Assembly: GCA_934352055.1 (NCBI GenBank)
Contig: CAKRJY010000001.1
Span: 558,001 to 622,000, forward strand
Source of the DNA: an uncultured Lachnospiraceae bacterium
Lineage (GTDB): Bacteria > Bacillota > Clostridia > Lachnospirales > Lachnospiraceae
Direction of reading: 5' to 3'
DNA: 64,000 nucleotides
Shown here in pieces: positions 61,955 to 64,000 of this stretch. Position 1 is the stretch's first letter; each line of letters starts with the position of its first letter. The position numbers were made by a program, and so were the translations under genes. The notes beneath the pieces are model-generated. The model worked only from the letters and a program-made list of their open reading frames with translations. It had not been told where the DNA came from and did not search any database.

Positions 61955-63691
61955 TTATGCATTTTCATCCGCATTCTCTTTTGGAAATTGTGAGTAGTAA
62001 ATTTCCTGATACACCGCATTTTCCTGTAACAGTGCTTCATGCGTTCCCTTACCCACAATACATCCATTATCCATTACAAGAATCTGATCTGCATCCATAA
62101 CAGAAGACGCACGCTGTGAAATGATAAATGTCGTTGGTTTCCATGGTAGCGCACGAATTGCTTTCCGCAGTGCTGCATCGGTCGCCACATCCAGCGCTGA
62201 TGCCGAATCATCCAAAATCAAAATCTTTGGTTCTCCTGCAAGTGCTCTTGCAATCGTAAGTCTTTGGCGCTGTCCACCGGAGAGATTTCTCGCATCCTGC
62301 AGGATCTCCTCGTCCAGTCCATGTTCTTTACTTTCAATTACATTATCAGCCTGTGCGGCATGAATTGCCGTTGCAATCATATCATCTGTCACTTCAGGTC
62401 TTCCAAAACGGATATTGTCCCGGATACTTCCATGAAACAAAACGCTTCGCTGTGATACCAGACCAACCATTTTTGTCAATTCTTTTGTATCGTACGACTG
62501 CACATCTTTTCCAAAAACAAGCACCTTTCCTCTGGTTGCATCGTACATGTGGTTGAGTAGGTGTAATACGGTAGATTTTCCCGAACCGGTTCCACCAATG
62601 ATTCCCACGGTTCCATGCTCCGGTACAGAAAAATCAATGTCTGTAATTGCCATTTCCCCCGCATCCGGGTACGCAAACGATACATTCTCATAAGAAACCG
62701 CATCCGTATTCTGTCGCGTCTGCTCCTTTGGCAAATACGTTCTTTCGTCCCAAGGCATGTCCATAATCTGCTGCACACGTGCAACGGAAGGGAATGCGCG
62801 CATTAAAAGAACAATCAAATTTGCCAATTTGATCAATTCCACCAGAATCTGCGACATGTAATTCACAAGTGCTACCACTTGTCCTTTTGCAAGAAAGCCC
62901 ATGTCCACCTGCGTACTGCCAAACCAGATGACAGCAACAACACCAAGGTTTACCACTACATACGTAACAGGATTTAATAGTGCTGACACTCTGCCCGCAT
63001 GCATCTGATCTGCGTACAAATTCTGCGTCTGTTCTGCAAATTCTTTTTTCTGGTTTTCCTGATTGCCAAAGGCACGTATCACTCTGGCGCCCTCTAGATT
63101 TTCTCCAACTGCCAAAAAGATACGTTCCATCTTCTTCTGAATACCGGAAAAAATCGGTAAGGTGGATCGCATAATCCCATAGACCACAAGCCCTAAGATT
63201 GCAATGACCGCCACAAAAATCAATGTTGCGCGTATATCTACGATCATTGCCATAATCATTGCGCCAAACACAATAAATGGCGAGCGGAGGAACAGGCGTA
63301 AAAACATATTGATACCACTCTGAATCTGATTGATATCCGATGTAATACGCGTTGTCAGCGCAGATGTTCCCACCGTTCCATGACTTGCCACTGACATGTC
63401 CATAATCCGGTGAAACAGATCACCGCGCATCTTCGCCGCCGTATAAATCGCTGCCTTTGCCGCAAAATACTGTGCTGTAATCGCAAAACCAAGGCCCACA
63501 GCCGCTAACAGCACCAACACAAGGCACATGCGAATCACATAGCTTTTATTTCCCTGCGCAATCCCCACGTCAATAATAGATGCCATAACAAGTGGCACGA
63601 GGAGTTCAAAAATCGCCTCCAGCATCTTAAACAATGGTGCCAGAATGCTTTCTTTTTTATAATCCTTTAAATAGTTTCCCAAAAATCTCAT
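61955..63691 (-). CDS. ABC multidrug exporter half-transporter (first subunit)
   Basis: 578 residues: six membrane helices, Walker A GGTGSGKSTVLHLL, signature LSGGQRQRLTIARAL and Walker B LILDDSASALD, where the usual catalytic Glu is Asp. In heterodimeric exporters this marks the partner that forms the degenerate ATP site, while the downstream subunit keeps DEA. The two should work as one transporter. It follows the PrsA-like gene's terminator. Confidence 0.92.
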   Translation of the reverse strand: MRFLGNYLKDYKKESILAPLFKMLEAIFELLVPLVMASIIDVGIAQGNKSYVIRMCLVLVLLAAVGLGFAITAQYFAAKAAIYTAAKMRGDLFHRIMDMSVASHGTVGTSALTTRITSDINQIQSGINMFLRLFLRSPFIVFGAMIMAMIVDIRATLIFVAVIAILGLVVYGIMRSTLPIFSGIQKKMERIFLAVGENLEGARVIRAFGNQENQKKEFAEQTQNLYADQMHAGRVSALLNPVTYVVVNLGVVAVIWFGSTQVDMGFLAKGQVVALVNYMSQILVELIKLANLIVLLMRAFPSVARVQQIMDMPWDERTYLPKEQTRQNTDAVSYENVSFAYPDAGEMAITDIDFSVPEHGTVGIIGGTGSGKSTVLHLLNHMYDATRGKVLVFGKDVQSYDTKELTKMVGLVSQRSVLFHGSIRDNIRFGRPEVTDDMIATAIHAAQADNVIESKEHGLDEEILQDARNLSGGQRQRLTIARALAGEPKILILDDSASALDVATDAALRKAIRALPWKPTTFIISQRASSVMDADQILVMDNGCIVGKGTHEALLQENAVYQEIYYSQFPKENADENA

Positions 63692-63713
63692 ATTCTATCC
63701 CTTACTCTAAAGA

Positions 63714-63742
63714 AGCAAAAAGCAAGGAATTGCTCCTTGCTT
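63714..63742 (-). terminator. intrinsic terminator of the PrsA-like gene
   Basis: Stem AAGCAAGGA (63720-63728) / TCCTTGCTT (63734-63742), 5-nt loop, T5 on the minus strand. It is located between the stop at 63754 and the ABC start at 63691. Confidence 0.88.
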
Positions 63743-63753
63743 CTTGATTGTCT

Positions 63754-64000
63754 TTATTCCGTCGTATCTGCATCTGTTACCTTTTCAAAGAAGGTATCAA
63801 ACTGTACTTTTTTCCATTCTTTTTTGTCGGTTGTCCAGGTAATCTCCTTTTTCCAACCTTTTATGACAGATTCGAGATACTCTTCGCGTTTCTTTTCTTC
63901 AAGCGTAGGTATTGCCTTTTCTGTTGCTTCTTCATCATATGCGCTGTCCAGACGGATAACATAATATCCATCATTTCCCACTTCAACAACCGGTGAAATT
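63754..64000 (-). CDS. C-terminal part of a probable PrsA-like foldase, partial
   Basis: Only the last 82 codons are in the window; the 5' part lies beyond 64000. The segment ISPVVEVGNDGYYVIRLDSA resembles the last strand of a parvulin-type PPIase domain (pattern GYyVirl), followed by a charged helical tail (KAIPTLEEKKREEYLESVIKGWKKE) and an Asp/Thr/Glu end. This suggests an exported foldase of the PrsA/SurA type, but the signal peptide and catalytic core cannot be seen. Confidence 0.6.
   Translation of the reverse strand, partial: ISPVVEVGNDGYYVIRLDSAYDEEATEKAIPTLEEKKREEYLESVIKGWKKEITWTTDKKEWKKVQFDTFFEKVTDADTTE

Overview
This is a 64-kb chromosomal window from a low-to-mid-GC, spore-forming Firmicute, most likely a Lachnospiraceae member (Clostridia). 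Sporulation genes are spread through it: dpaA/dpaB, a CgeB-like glycosyltransferase, a SipL-like DUF3794/LysM protein, yabP/yabQ/divIC/spoIIE, a CotS-like protein and ytvI. The assignment also rests on Firmicute housekeeping synteny (RqcP-YabP-YabQ-DivIC-SpoIIE-TilS-Hpt-FtsH), strong AGGAGG ribosome-binding sites, a SAM-I riboswitch before metK, and an anaerobic glycerol-3-phosphate oxidation operon. I see no insertion sequence, prophage or CRISPR array. Most genes lie on the minus strand.

Layout. 0-10 kb: the 3' end of an asparagine synthase-like gene, dipicolinate synthase dpaAB, a gene-free 0.5 kb with a strong sigma-A promoter and probable RNA, a glycosyltransferase, SEC-C-containing map, a NlpC/P60 hydrolase, SipL-like protein, veg, a hydrolase and a PrcB-like lipoprotein. 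10-17 kb: plsC, murF, ddl, regulators, hpf and a short-chain dehydrogenase. 17-25 kb: a WYL regulator divergent from a three-gene GlpA-like/flavoprotein/DUF1667 operon with a terminator in its leader, then MATE and RluA genes. GlpP, the glycerol-3-phosphate antiterminator, is encoded nearby together with a cation/proton antiporter. 25-38 kb: murI, tRNA-Phe and tRNA-Gly, the yhaO/yhaN nuclease-ATPase pair, a TetM-like GTPase fused to a Rae1/YacP-type NYN ribonuclease, an M15 peptidase, tRNA-Tyr and tRNA-Leu, a 51-bp tandem-repeat array, a YjbR-MGMT fusion and a GH13 enzyme. 37-45 kb: the ftsH-to-HU cluster. 45-64 kb: phosphoglucomutase, a PEGA-type lipoprotein, CotS-like, cca, proS, ytvI, a pseudouridine synthase, a two-component system, metK, an HD-GYP protein, murA, a heterodimeric ABC exporter and the end of a PrsA-like foldase.

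The most interesting item is the GTPase-NYN fusion at 29847-32546. It joins a ribosome-binding translational GTPase to a nuclease domain whose motifs match the A-site endoribonuclease Rae1 (YacP). Next come the orphan transcription unit at about 1757-2165, the inferred GlpP-controlled glp leader, and the 51-bp tandem array. All functional statements come from reading motifs and context by eye; no database search was run.
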